Source: Lingula anatina
Taxonomy: Eukaryota > Brachiopoda > Lingulata > Lingulida > Lingulidae
Reading direction: 5' to 3'
Assembly (NCBI RefSeq): GCF_001039355.2
Contig: NW_019776124.1
Coordinates: 667,479 to 718,368, forward strand
DNA: 50,890 nt
Position numbers and translations under genes: made by a program. Positions 34,385 through 47,583 of this stretch are shown piece after piece. The number at the start of each line of letters is the position of its first letter. The first letter of the stretch is position 1. Under the pieces are notes generated by a model. It made no database searches and was not told the DNA's origin. It saw nothing but the letters and a program-made list of their open reading frames with translations.

Positions 34385-37300
34385 TCAACAACTTCTTGCG
34401 GGCCATCGGCCTGCTCCTTGGTGGTGTTTCAGGAAGGATCTAATGTTTCTCCTCATGCGCCTCATTTGCAGCACCAGCGTGGGTACATCGAGGGCCACTA
34501 TTCCAATGATAATCCCCAGCATGATTAGCATTCCGAAGCTGCCCACCGCCACCGCTCCTGGCGCCTCTAGCGGCACAAAATCGTGTTTTCTCCGCCGTTT
34601 AAGTCCCATTATGTACTCTGTTGAAAAGTTGAATATGAAATAGAATAAATGAAATAAGAAACAAACATATAATACTGTTTCATCAATAGCCTCTTCGTGG
34701 AAAAGTGTCACATGCTAAGAGTAAATTATTCTTGTCGACATATAAAGTGAGGCACATTTTCAGACATTAATAGCACGCCCCAAACATTTACCTGCACATC
34801 CAGGAATAACTGGCCACCAATACCCATCAGGGGTACAAACTGTTCTACGTGTGTGAGAACCATCCGGAAACGTGAGGTTATTGACGCATGCGTAACGGAC
34901 AGTTGCTCCCACTGTGAAGTTGATTCTGTCCACCACTGCGTTTGTAACATTTAGCATGTTTGAGCAATCTTCTATAACTGAAAGGCATATGAGGTATGGT
35001 GGTCACGGCAGGAGGGATATCAGATTTATCTTTTGTTTAAAATAATTATTTACCATTATACTAGGATGACGGTCCCATTGGGGGGGGGGGGGGGAGTGAT
35101 CACAGTTAACGGGAAGCAAAATCATCAATTCTCAAATCACAGTTAATAAAAATTCATTAATATCTCACTGATAATGCACATCAAAAATCCTGAAAATCAC
35201 AAATCACCGGGTATTATGACTTATTTTGACGTAGGGCGGAGAGTTAAAAGTCGCATTCACTAGTCGCTTGAATGGGAGGCTTTATGACTCACGCTTAACA
35301 AAATGAACGTTTCACGCATCTCCAGAATTAAAAAAGTGGCTTTCACGGGTAACGAAATACCCAATGGAACCCTTTATTAGTATGCTAGCAAATGATCTGG
35401 TGAACGTTTGATTAATCTATAGCTACTATTTTTACCTTCACAATGAGGCAGTTGTTCCGTCCACGATCCATTTTCTGTGCATGATATTTCCTTAGCACGT
35501 GTTCTATCCGGAAACATGTAGTATCTATTACAAGAGAACTCTACCAAAGTTCCCGGATAGACGGTGGCATTGACGTTCACATTTGGTCGCGCGTTATTAA
35601 CTTGCTGGATTTGTTCACACTGAACTGAAATGATATGCGGAGTATCTTTCATGCCTGTTTTCGTGTGGCACTCTTGAAACATGCAAAAGTACAATTAAAT
35701 AATGCCGTTATGATCACACTTGCAAAAAATATAAAAATAGATAAATGTATAAATGAATGAAAAAAAAAACAGATAAAGAAATAAAGAAATAAATGATAAT
35801 AAGACTTATCCAAAAAATTCCTATAATAGTGATAACTTTTAATTCATTATGCTATTATCTGATAGCATTTTACAATCAAAGTATAACCTATTGTGACAAC
35901 ATTGAAACGTTCCTAAAGTTCTCATGAGGCCTCTCAATCCTTCAGTTAAACCATTTTTATCCGTTTCATCCAGCTATCAGATATAAAGCATTTTCGTTTT
36001 ATATGTCTCCACCAGTCGGTACATGAAAAGAGAAGCGATAAAAGCCAGCACAACTTACCATCAGTTGTCGTTGTTTCAGGGATTCCAGTTGATGTTCTCT
36101 CCAAGTGTTCAGTTGTTGGCATAGGTGTATTTGTGGTCGACAATGGCGTCGTTCTGCTGCTGGTTGTTACTGCTGTCGTCAATCCCGATGTATACACTTC
36201 AACGGTGACTAGCGCTGTAGGAACTACCGGTGTGACAGATGTTAATGCAACTGTTGTCGAAGAAGTCGTAAGCGAACTTTGTGTCTCAGTACGAATCGGA
36301 AGTGAGGTTGTCATCGGATTTGATGACGTCACTCCTACGATATTAGGCCCATTTGATAGGTTTCGTGTGACAAGATTAGTATTTGGTGAAGTCCCGGCTG
36401 TTGAAGTGCCAGAGCCGCTCACAGAGGGTACAGGTACACAGGTAGAAATCTGGTCTAAATTCCAGGTTCCATTACTCAGACATTTTAGCATGCTCGTGTT
36501 GAGGCCCCCGGGGAACTTGTATCCCGCGTTGCACACATACTTTACCACATCACCATACTTGTACACCCTTTCCCTGGCAGCAGGTGGTTGGTCTGCAGCT
36601 AACGGTACAAACTGCGCTGGTGGCGATAACGGGCCCTGTGGCGCAGTAGACGACTGATGTGGCTCTGTTAATGAAGGGCCTATAGTCAACATTGTCTCTG
36701 TGATGTGATCCGTTATTTGCATACAAGGAACCGCAGTAGTATTTGATAACAGAGGAGCTGTTGTTGAATTAGTTGAAGATATACATGTAGCATCCGTTGA
36801 TGTCGGTCCTATTGCCGTCGTTGTCGTGTTGAGATGATTCGTTATTTCCAACTGGGGTACAGAACTATGTGATGACATCGCATGTGTTGTTGATATAGTT
36901 GGAGATGAAGGAACCGCTATAGGTGGTCCAATTGCGGTCGTTGAGACATGATCCGTTATTGGCAAATAAGGGGGCGAACTTATGCTTATTAAATTTGGGC
37001 GTGTTGCTGAACTGGTCCGAGTTGAAGAAACTGTTGAAGGCGGTCTTCTTCCCACTGTCGTGTCGTGGCGATCCGTTATGATCCTCGTATGGGAAAACCC
37101 ACCAGTATATGTTGTGGCAGGGGGTCCAGGGTAGGGCGTTGCCTCCACTGTTGCCGTGGAACTGACTGATTCATTTCTAGGTGATCCAGCAAGACGACCA
37201 AAACTGATTGGCGGTGGAGGTGGACAAATGGCAACACACCGGTTGTTACTCGGTCCCAACTGGTCACTCCACTCACCGTTGTCCAAACACTGAGCCACAG

Positions 37301-40300
37301 TTTCTCTGAGGCCGGAGTGGTGAAACACCATGTCTTCAGAGCAATCATATACCACATGGTCTCCCGGAAAATACAGTCCCTCATAAAGAGACTCAATGGT
37401 CATATCGGTGTTGTTCAAAACAGGCGGCTCCTGGCAGAGTGACGTGCAATGCCGAGGCAGATCTGTGTCATTCCACGTGCGGTCACCATTACAATATATA
37501 ACCTCACTTTCGGCCCCAAGGTGACGGAAGCTTTTGCCAGCTTCGCATGTGTACATCACAGTATCTCCAGGAAAGTAAATTAGCTCTGAAGAAGAGGCAA
37601 CAACTGGCTCGTATGAACCATCTATATATTTTAAAGCCAATGAGGCCCCGGTTATATGCAAAGGGCGCGGACAAACAGACATGCATTGGCTATGTGGTGA
37701 GGAATCCCAAACTCCTTCTTCCAGACAATCCATATTAAAATACCTTTCGCGGGATACAGGAAAAGCTGTGCCAGTTTCACATAGATATGTAACGAAATCC
37801 CCAGGTAGAAAGGTCAAACGAGCCGCAATACTAGTGTTTGTCTCAATCCATGTTCCATTTATGTTTACGTAATTTTCGCCCGTGAAAGAAAATTGTATGT
37901 AGGCATTTGTTACTACAGGAGGATCGGGGCACGTGGCTACACAGTCCGAGAATACATCTCCAGATATCATCTCGTCTGAGGTGCCGACCCACAAACCTAA
38001 ATCGTTACACGTGAATAGCACTCTGGGTCTCCTACTTGAGGGAAACGCTGTTCCGTTAAAGCATCTTCTCCCTATGACATCCCATGGATACCACACCGTG
38101 CCGTTCCCGCTGATCCTCTCGAAATCGTCTGATGTGATGGAGGTGTCATTCAAGAATGTGGAGTAGTTTCCTGTGACATAGAAAAGGGACACCGCCTGTC
38201 CCGCGTCTTCCGGTAGAAAGCAGGACGGTGCTTCACAAATCCCTGGGAGGCTGGAGGCGTTCCACGTACCGTCATCCTGACACGAGATCTCTATCTCCGA
38301 GCTTAATTCTCCCTGTAGAAGTAATCCTGGCCAGCATGAGTAATGTACTATGTTTCCCGCCATGAACACGTGCTCGGTTCCGTTTAAAAGTGTGTCGGTT
38401 TCGTTCAGTAGTGTGCTGTCTTCATTTACAAGAATATCGGTTTTGTTTTCTGATATGACGACAATATTAGCGGCGTATATAAGCGGTGGGGGCGGGCAGG
38501 ACGCCACGCACAATGGAGACACTGCAGGGACGGACCATTCCCCACTAGGTGAGCATTCCAAGGTACGGTTTATTTCATTTGGTGCGTCAGACCACACGTA
38601 CCCACTGACACAAGAGTAAATGACCGTTGAGTTGACCATAAATATGTGTCCCACATCCTCCGGCTCCGGTGTCCGCAGCGTTAGGTTCACAAATGGCGGG
38701 TCAGGACAGAGCACTGTTCCATAAATAAAAGATAGATTATGGAGAATAATATGTTAATATGATTATGTGTATCTACGCCTTCAACAATCATTCAATCGTA
38801 AAATGCATAATGGAATTTAATTCGTTCTTTGTTTTAAAATCAGAGCTAACCTGAGATATTCTTAACACATTTTATTACACTCACAACAATGATTTATCAA
38901 TTTGAATCACCGGTACTGACCACAACTAAGCGACTTCTGCCTGAAGAGCTTTACTTCACTCAGACCATTTATACAGGACATCTTACCTGGGCAACTGCAC
39001 GCTAACTGGTCTACGGGTGGACCCACCCAAGTTCCATTGCTGCAGGTTCTCACTCTCTCCGTGTACCCGCCTTGCATGCTGCACGTGGGGTCGCACGCGT
39101 ACATCAGCTGGGTCCCGTTGGGATAACATCTAGTGTACCCAGTAGGGCGGATGGCATGAACGCTGGTATTAGCAGCTGGAGGGCCGGGTTCATTACAGGG
39201 AGGACCTGAAAGGTGATGAAACCGAAAACGCGTATTCTTTTTTGTCTTAAATGATTGTTATGTCCATTTTGCTGTGTGCTATCTCCAATGTAAAAATGGT
39301 ACATATTAAGTTAAGTCGAGGGGTATAACACAAAAGGGGCCTGGCATTAGTACAACGCCACTATTTATATAAATGGTGGTCTTGGTCTGTGTATATTATG
39401 TGCATCTGGTCATTGCAAATCCAGCTTTTAGATGAAACACTGGCGGACTTAGACTCGGATATTTTTTTTTTCATATAAAGAAAGCAGTATTTACCACGTT
39501 GCCTGCAAAGTGCTGGTGTCCCGCCACCCTCGCAAGTGCTTGTCTGCCAGTCAGAACCACGTATATACGAGCAGTCCTTCTGAAGATCCGGCACCACAAA
39601 GGATGAAGCAGTGAAATCCAAGGGCGTTCCGTCGCCCCAGACGTTCCGCTGGTACAGGGACAGGTTAAGTCCAATCCAGTATTTGGTGTTAGATCTGAAA
39701 TATATATATGCAGACTAAGTGGGCTTATGAATCGTAATTTGCTTAACAGTTTGGATGAGGATATAGCGTTTGAAGCAAAGTTTTTATAATTTTCAGAAAC
39801 AATTCTTATTTTGCTATATTAAGGTCTTGCGCGCCTTGTACTTTTCTATGTCTTCAATAGTTATGTGCATTAACCACACATGCGGTACTTTCCTAAATAA
39901 GGTTACCGTGGTTATTAAAATCACATTCAGAAATCTGCCACAGCAACGTACTGAAGTATCGTTTTCAGATAGTTTTGCTCCCCTTGGCTGTGAATGCTTG
40001 CCAGCAGTGCGCAATCGTCGAGGCACGCTTCAATACCCATTATATAACTGCTGACGGCCGGCGTCAAGACATAACAGCTGTTATTATAGCATTTGTCAAA
40101 GACAAGAGCATTCACTGCTGAAATGAAAAGTTGGAATTGATTTCTTTCGGTTTGTTAAATTATTTGGCTTATTTTTTGTTATAATGTTTGTTACTTCTCT
40201 TCTCTGTGTCGTTCATTTTTGCATCTCTCTTAATAAAAGTGTACGATATCTAATAATTAAGTTTCTCGGATTAAAGTTGTTGGTTACCAAGTGTACCCAA

Positions 40301-42321
40301 ATAGCTCTTTGTACTAAGACAGATGATACCAAAATGCTGTAATTATCTTCTAAATCGGCTGTTAACGAAATCAATTTGGTTGTGCATTCGTTTTTAGTTT
40401 TCTTTAATAAAGTGGGAAGAAAAGTATGCATTTTCTCCCAAGAGAAAAAGAAACCCAATGCATTGACGGCTGCCCAACAAAGCACATGGTTTAGCAACCC
40501 CAATAAAAAATATGCCGTAATAGTATTATAAGTTTGGCATCTTTATTATACGATGCTCCTGCCAACTCACCATATTGATAGGAAAATAGTCCCAGTCCAA
40601 ATGTACAAATCATTGCCTCATGGACAAAATATAAAGTAAACTAACCCTAAAGTAACTACTTTAGACCATTTGGGGTTTATAACACCTCCAATATTTCACA
40701 CTCGCAGTAGCATGCTCATTTCTATGCGCATTTTTTTGGTCAAATTTTATGTACTGTGTGATATGTGATAAATCTTAAAATAGACCGATGACGTTATTGC
40801 CACACATATTATTGATCAATGATGTTACATATCAGACGTCGACAATATCGGAATACAGTAATGTTACATGTACAGGTTTTTATGTTATCTTGAAAGACAT
40901 TGAGTCTCAGGTATTAAGTTACATAAAATAAAACTACTGACTTCCACTTTCGGTCAATATGTTATTTTGAATGCCTAAAAAAGTGAATTCAATATCTGTA
41001 TAATATTTGTTATGAGTGCCCCATTTTTGGACGTTTCCGTCAGCCATCGATTGCACAGCTGTTTGTCAATGATAAATAATAAAAGCACAACACCGCTCCA
41101 ACTGATTCTAAATTTATATTAATATCGATCCTCGTTTTAAAGTTTAGGAAAACTATGAAACAGTTATTCTTTTCTAGCATCAACACTTGTGAATGATGGT
41201 CTTACTATAAGGATCCACCTAAGGAATGACTACAATGCAATTTGGTTATCTCTTCTCTATTTTTATTTTCATTTAGATCTCGCACTTTTAGAGTTTTACT
41301 TTTAAATTTCCTAATAAGACCCTCCGCAGAAATACGTTTTCAAGTTCCTTCGAAAACTTCCACGCATGTTTTACACCAGAAAATATTACAAACTGTCAGA
41401 AGTAATCGACTGAAAATGCATTGCATTGTGATTATATCCAAAAATATTCAGCAGCTTCGTATGTGCATCGTGCTATTAAACTGATTAACAACAAACAGAG
41501 ACAATATGCTGTTTTCATTTCACTTCAGACATCAACATTATAATAATATAATTTGTACATTTATAATAATAATAATGATAATAATAAGAGGACACTTGTT
41601 GGTACCCTAGATGCCCGACGGCATAAAAGGAGATAATCATTATAATAAAAATAATAATAATTCTTATATTTTGATATGATACTATACAAAAAATACACAG
41701 GAGATACTGATTTCTGCCACAAGATCGTAAAGGAAAACAACTAGTTTAAAAATGTTTAATTCAGATTATCATATATACAATGAATCAATAATATATATTG
41801 AAATTATTATTGAAAAACTTGCCATCGATGAAAGAACATAACTCCTTATACATGTAGATTTAAAAATCGCGTAAAACCTGAATATTTTAAAGGATTTTAC
41901 TGAATACACTGTATGTTCAGAGGTGGGGTTTTATTGCAAGTAAACTTGAAAAAATATGCATTCCCCTACAGTGCGTCTTTTCTATAAACATTTTAGGGCT
42001 ACCCTATATGGAACATTTGCATTTTACAACGCCACGTAAATCAAGAGCAATGTAATGAAAATTGACTATAAAGGAGATCATTATGAGATAGTAAATCACA
42101 AGTGATACGCTAAACGTTTGCTTTTTAGCATTCAATACCACTTTTCATTCTACCGAACAACAGTGTAATTACTTTATTTTAAAAAATTTACGATGATATC
42201 TTACTTTTTTCCATTTAAATATACATATATTATAAGAAACTATGTAATAAAATAACGTACCGGTTTTCCATGACAGGATCAGGGAGGAAAATAAGGTCAC
42301 CCAAGTTGCAAATTTCCCCAT
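34385..42321 (-). CDS. C-type lectin / CCP (sushi) domain type I membrane protein
   Basis: Nine exons join in phase to about 1318 residues: 42321-42261, 40117-39952, 39694-39495, 39205-38987, 38713-36059, 35672-35436, 34977-34792 and 34617-34385 are coding, with a 2.1-kb first intron; these eight segments are all I can place. Exon 1 is a signal peptide (MGKFATWVTLFSSLILSW). Exons 2-3 form a C-type lectin domain (CYNNSCYVLT, CALLASIHSQGEQNYL, KYWIGLNLSLYQRNVWGDGT, CEGGGTPALC). Exon 4 is a Cys-rich, sushi-like module. The 2.7-kb exon holds six clear CCP domains, a seventh with a mucin-like insertion, and a Ser/Thr-rich stalk. Exons 6-7 add two more CCP domains. The last exon has a basic KRRRK stretch, a helix (LIMLGIIIGIVALDV) and a short basic cytoplasmic tail. 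Many NxT/S sites suggest heavy glycosylation. The architecture resembles selectin- and complement-regulator-like receptors, without an EGF domain. Adhesion or immune recognition is an inference. Confidence 0.93.
36070..36430 (-). other. Ser/Thr-rich mucin-like stalk of the lectin/sushi protein
   Basis: After the seventh CCP (TWNLDQISTCVPV) the frame encodes about 120 residues dominated by Thr, Ser, Pro and Val (for example SSLTTSSTTVALTSVTPVV). Composition fits O-glycosylated stalks that lift recognition domains from the membrane. It is part of the large exon, not a separate gene. Confidence 0.85.
36560..37200 (-). other. Mucin-like insertion within the seventh CCP domain, with degenerate ITDH repeats
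   Basis: Between the first Cys (VAICPPPPPISFG) and the second Cys (YKYGDVVKYVCNAG) of this CCP lie about 200 residues of Ser/Thr/Pro-rich sequence. A phrase like PITDHVSTTAIGPP recurs four times: ITDRHDTTVG, ITDHVSTTAIGP, ITNHLNTTTTAIGP and ITDHITETMLTIGP. Two additional Cys (DATCISS, AVPCMQ) sit in the insertion. The reading frame is unbroken. Confidence 0.85.
40118..42260 (-). other. First intron of the lectin/sushi gene
   Basis: This 2.1-kb AT-rich interval separates the signal-peptide exon from the lectin exon. It contains short ATA and TAA repeats near 41560-41660 and nothing recognisable as coding. Confidence 0.7.
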
Positions 42322-45300
42322 GTTATGGCCGTCTAAATGGAGGCAATATGGCGTTGACCTTAACTAAAAATTCCGAATTTGGATCATCTGTTTGAAACCT
42401 AGTAAACCTTCCACTCTGGTCCAAATATCCAGAATCTGAATTACTGAAGGATGAGCATCAAGTAAAACCCATCCAAATTCGAACACCGCTGCCATTTCGT
42501 ATTATTGAAAGAGCACCTAAAAACGTGTCTGTGCATTTTATGGTAAGTGAAGTGGAAATTCAGCAAACAGCGACTGTTCATCAATTACCAGGAGTCAGCA
42601 ACTGCGCTAACGTGGGAATAATTTAACCGCCTTTAGCCTTAGAGTGCAGTTGATGAAATCCTCTATATACGTCTTTTTTTCTTTTTGTGTCACGCCAAAG
42701 AGAAAGAAAAATCCTTTAAACAAATAATGTTTGTCATTTTCCTCATTTTGCCGCGCAAGCCAACGACGAAATACATTCCTGTTGAAGTTGGTTTGGTGTA
42801 AAGGGTGAAAAATGCAGTTTGATGATCCCTGACTGAAATTTGTCGATAAATGTACTTTCCGCAATGTGTTGAAATAACCATAAGCCAAGTTTTAGATTAA
42901 ACGTGCTTATATCTTCTCCCAGACTAGAGAAGCTGCTGTTATCGAGTTATCAGTGCCAGTTACCTTCGGTGATTCGAATGCCTTTTCGTTGTCACGGAGC
43001 ACTGTGTAAAAAAAAGACCGCATTCAGATTCACACATCATACCAGCTTGGTCGGTCCAACCTTGCGGGGATTCGCTCTAAAGTGCAATCAATGGAATTGG
43101 CTTAATAATCTGGCACACCTTCTCCAGCAGCGAGGGGTGATTTATTGTGCTTATTAAGCTGATTTAAATGATTGCACTTGAACGAAGACCACGCAGAGTT
43201 GGATCGGCCCAGCTAGTAGCATATGTGCATCTGAATACGCTCAAAAGGATACTGCGAAATCTTTTCAAACCATCCTTCACTTTGTTTCAGAACAGACAAA
43301 CGCAGTGTATTATGCATACTTGATCCAATGGTGTGTTTACATTACAAGGCTGCTATCTCTTTTTAATGTGCTCAGCTTCTGGTGTAGAATTGAGTCTATT
43401 GAAACCCTTCAAGATGTCGATAAAAAAATGATACGATCACTTATTCAAATGCGGCCGTAATCGATTAACGTAATAGACTAAGGGCTGTTTCATTTAAAGC
43501 TAAAATTTTCTCATGATCTTTGGACAGACAAAATCAACACTGCTGCACAATTTCTATTTGCTCTTCTGCTTTCGCACCAGTAGCTGACAAAAGCACGAAA
43601 ACGTTTTTTGTAGTAACTTGATGCCTTTTGGTAACGGTAGCAAATAAGAATTAATTATTGATGAACAGATGAACTCAGCTCTTGTATCAGTCGTTGCCTT
43701 CGTTGCTGCCATTTCCAGTACAAATGGGACGGCGTTAAAAATACATAGTACTTATTATCGAACCACTTGGCTTGTTCTGATTTTTGACCAGCCCTAGTCA
43801 ATCAATCTAAGGGCGTGCAGAATAGGTTATTTACAATTGAGGTGGGGTGGGACGTGGGAGGGGGGGGGGGGGGGGTAATGGAGTGATATGCGTCCATAAG
43901 TGAGAAATAAGTCAACAAAAATTTATTAATTTTTTTATTGATTATAATCGAGCAGTTTGTGTGTCAGTCACTTTCAATGTAAATTTCTGTGAAACATACT
44001 GGTTGATTTGAAGCATATAATACTTGACATGAAGGGGACTAGGACTGTACTTGTTAAGAGACAAGATATTATACAGCAGATACAGGGAAGAAGACAAAGG
44101 TTTAAATTGTTATATAAATCATTTTTAAGCGTAATATTTCACGTGTTCTCCATAATGTTTATAGTAACACATTCCAGATTTTCATCATTTTCCTGTCTTT
44201 AACAATTTCCCCTCCTCTTCTCGTGAGAAGAGAAATCAATGTCTAGTCAACATTTCTTAATTTCTTGTTTTCGAGTTTACAATTTGTCAGCCATTTAGAC
44301 CTTGTGATTTGATAACAGAAAAGAATAAAGCTGAAATTGCATAAGACTTAAACTGAAAAGAAAAAAAATGTCATCTTTGTTCAATGACTTTTCTAATCAC
44401 TCACGGGCCAAAACAGCTCTGTAGGCTTACTGCATCTTGTGTATAAACACAAGTACATGTAGGTGCATTCGATATTTTAACTAAATGAAAATTATGAGGT
44501 TTAAGATCGATGATCTGCTTTATTTCTCGCTCTACTGTAAAGCGGATTTCCCAAGTCTGACTTTTAAATCGATAGCGGAGAGTGTAAACGTAATTCACAT
44601 CAGCGTGTGAAAGAAAACGAGTAAAACACAATACGGTCCATATCGATCCAACTGAAGAGTGTTATTTATATTAAAACAAAACTTGCATACTTAGAGTCGA
44701 GTGCATTTCTAATATTCCAGTATATTTGCTTATACATCGAAACAAAAGTTTTTGCGAAGCACAGTCTATTTTTACTAAATACGTAATTCGCTACGGGATG
44801 TTTTTCAATCGAACAATCTTAATTTGTTCATTTTTGTAAAAGAAAGGCATTATTATAAGAGTGGATAACATTAGACATGCTTGAGCACGACCAAAATATC
44901 AATTTTCCTCCTTTTCATCCAGTTGAGAGAAGGTTTGTGAACATTACATCGTTTCCATTTAGAAGGGATTTTTTCTGTTTAAGGAAAAATCAATTGACTT
45001 TTGAACAATTTGTGTAACAGCCTACCGAGGCTGACAGATTTTTTTTTTATCATTTATTCCTTGCAAAAAGTCTCGCTGGATACTGTAGAGAAAGATGTAA
45101 ATGATTAGTCACATGACATGTACATTGTATGTGATTTGCTTGAATTTGGCTTGTCTTGAAGAGAAGTGTACAAACGCAGTATCGAGTGACAAGTTATTCT
45201 CTTTTCCACTGGCGTCTTTTTGGGGGTGAAAATAAACCACTAAGGGAATTTTATTCTAACAGGCTGTCAGTGGCAGTGCATGGTAAGAACCTTGCTATTT

Positions 45301-45890
45301 TTAGGATGCAAAAGTATCACTTGAACTTTTCTGACTGTTTACTAGAAAATTGCGACCTAAAAACTACTGCAATTTGCAGTACGGAGGTTGAAGCTCCATG
45401 CAGAGTGCACCCACGAAAATGGTAAAATTGCTTGTAAACTATTAAAAGAAAAAAAATACCATGTCTGTGATGAGTTATAGAAACGAAATCTATGCAACCT
45501 ATCCACTAAAGAACACAAGTAAGGCTACTGAATATATCAGTGAAAAGTCCCCGGCATAACATTATATATTTGGAAGTGAGACCTCGTCAGACTCGTGAAA
45601 CTGGGTATAGTAATTGAATTTCGCGTGTGCACACTCGATGTAGTTTCCATTGTTCTGAAAGTTGTTTTACATGATTCTCCTCGCATATAGCAACAATTAA
45701 CGTCGATTTAAAGAGCAAAAAAACTATTTCACCTTGGGTAGTAAATTCTTTGTAATTATTTGACTGAAGCTAAACATAAAAGATCCTTATTTCTTAACCT
45801 GCAACATGGCATAAGCCTTCCAATAAATGTTAAAATGTTTATATACTTTTCATTCATTTAGGTAGAAAGCCAAGTACAAAAACTGAAGTG
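42322..45890. other. Long intergenic region upstream of the lectin/sushi gene
   Basis: No gene is recognised. Contents: an inverted-repeat element at about 43015-43245, a 17-base poly-G near 43859-43875 and AT-rich unique sequence. The lectin/sushi promoter should lie near 42330-42600, but no TATA box or known element was clear. Confidence 0.5.
43015..43245. mobile_element. MITE-like inverted repeat, related to the RB1 intron element
   Basis: The left arm starts GCATTCAGATTCACACATCA with CAGCTTGGTCGGTCCAACC. The right arm, read in reverse complement, gives GAGCGTATTCAGATGCACAT and TGGGCCGATCCAACTC. The arms also share AGTGCAATCA inside. It matches the element in RB1 at 12605 over its left end. 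There are no open frames of note. Confidence 0.65.
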
Positions 45891-45899
45891 CCATGGAAG

Positions 45900-46530
45900 G
45901 AGAGGGAGTGACTCCAAACAAGGGCCAGTACTGTGATACAAGATAATTCTGATGGTTGCATCAGAGCACAACGGGTGGAAGAACTCACACAGGCTAGACG
46001 AAAACTTTTTAAATGCAAGAGTTGTAAAAGAGATTCAGTTCAAAAGAGAATTTTAAACGGCATAAAATTACTCATACGGTAGAAAAACCTTTTAAATGCC
46101 AATACTGTGAAGAGACATTCGTATCAAAACGCACCAACATGAGAGAGCTCACACCGAAGAAAAACAATTTGAATGTCAGTATTGTGAAAAGAAATTCCAT
46201 CTGAAAGGCACTTGTGAACGACATAAGACGACTCACACTGGAGAAATCATTTCAAAATATGCACAAGAGATAACAGAAAGTGGATTAAAACAAAACATTT
46301 CTGTCTTGCTTAAAACGGAGACTGAGGGGCCACTAAATTCAAAAAGGGAATTCCAAATGAAACTGTAGCTGAAGGGACAAATGAGATATCAAATGGAATG
46401 TACACAGAAACACTGGCCTCAGAAGACTATATGAAAAGTGAATTTGGCAATAGCATTGTTGTGGAAATACCCGTACAACCAGAAATATATCCTGTAGCAG
46501 TGTTTAGAAATGTTTTTGCAGATTCTGATG
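45900..46530 (+). pseudogene. C2H2 zinc-finger gene remnant
   Basis: Several finger pieces are seen in different frames: FKCKSC, then HKITHTVEKPFKCQYCEETF, then FECQYCEKKF with GTCERHKTTHTGE. The spacing C-x2-C, H-x3-H and the HTGEKPF linker are recognisable but interrupted by stops and small deletions, for example near 46015-46055 and near 46130. Upstream, QYCD and RTHTG precede the first piece. The final part runs on as an open frame ending near 46536. There are no introns in the piece, so a processed or truncated copy is possible. It is not expected to encode a protein. Confidence 0.75.
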
Positions 46531-46539
46531 TATGGTGAC

Positions 46540-47276
46540 TGAAAATACATTAAAACAGTGGCTTAAACCTTTGTGATACACTGATTTTGGTACTAGCACA
46601 GTTAGATGAGCTGTTATCAAGATCTATCGAATATCACTGTGAACCAGGCAATAACTTTGAGTAGAGACAATATTGTAAGACTGCAACTTAAATGAGACAT
46701 GACTGATTTAAATAACAACCAAGCACTGATATTTTTCGTCAATCTCATTGACTTATCTTCTGACTGCATACATGTACAATATGGCAGGTACGTGTATTGA
46801 GTTTTCCATCTTGCATCTATAGAGCAAATTATTTTTCGTGAAATTTCACACAAGACACATTAAGTAGTATCAACAATTTTTTTTTATTATTGCAACATTT
46901 TGAATTTCAATGCCATGCTTGCAATACTTCACAAAAGTAATGCCTTATGTGAATAGCTGTCCGAGATATAGGGAACAAGCCTTGAAGTTCAAATTTTATA
47001 CAATATCTTATTATGAACTGTCTATTGTATAGTATATTACTGTAAACTATTGATTTTATTAATTATTTATATATCAAACTGGTCAAAAGTTTGTCCCTCC
47101 TCCAGTTCCACGCATTCCTGCGTACAGTTGATCACCTCATAAATAGTGTTTATTATCCCAGATGCCATATCTGAAATGACTCGAGTTACAGAAAGTACAA
47201 AGTATCAATGAAGATATCCATGATATTCCATTTCTTCAAATTTAGAGCATGCATCCCCTTTTTGACCAATAGCATG

Positions 47277-47317
<41 letters not shown>

Positions 47318-47583
47318 ATAACATTATATATGCATAATTCTTTATCATAATGACACGCACTTTATATGTTATATGTATGTATATGTTATAAATGGGTTTT
47401 TTAAAAGTTATTTTATATTCCTTGTTATGTTGGATCTAAAAACTAACGTGTGGGAATAAAAAAAATATAATCGTAATATATAGATGTAAACTAGTTCTGA
47501 GCTTACAAGTGCGTAATAAGTCTGATTTAAAAAAAAAGTGTGACAATTCGTGCGTTTTTGGGAATCTGAAAGATGTATGTCAA
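46540..47583. other. Intergenic, AT-rich, with a TA microsatellite
   Basis: Nothing coding is recognised between the zinc-finger remnant and the STEAP-like stop codon. A (TA)n run occupies about 47279-47311. The end of the minus-strand STEAP 3' UTR should lie here. Confidence 0.55.
47279..47311. repeat. (TA)n microsatellite
   Basis: About 16 TA units downstream of the STEAP-like gene. Confidence 0.97.

Noticed and set aside
36133-36657. 174-codon open frame on the + strand within the sushi gene
   Set aside because: It is antisense to the Ser/Thr-rich coding exon. The Val-rich composition is the complement of Thr/Asn codons in the real frame.
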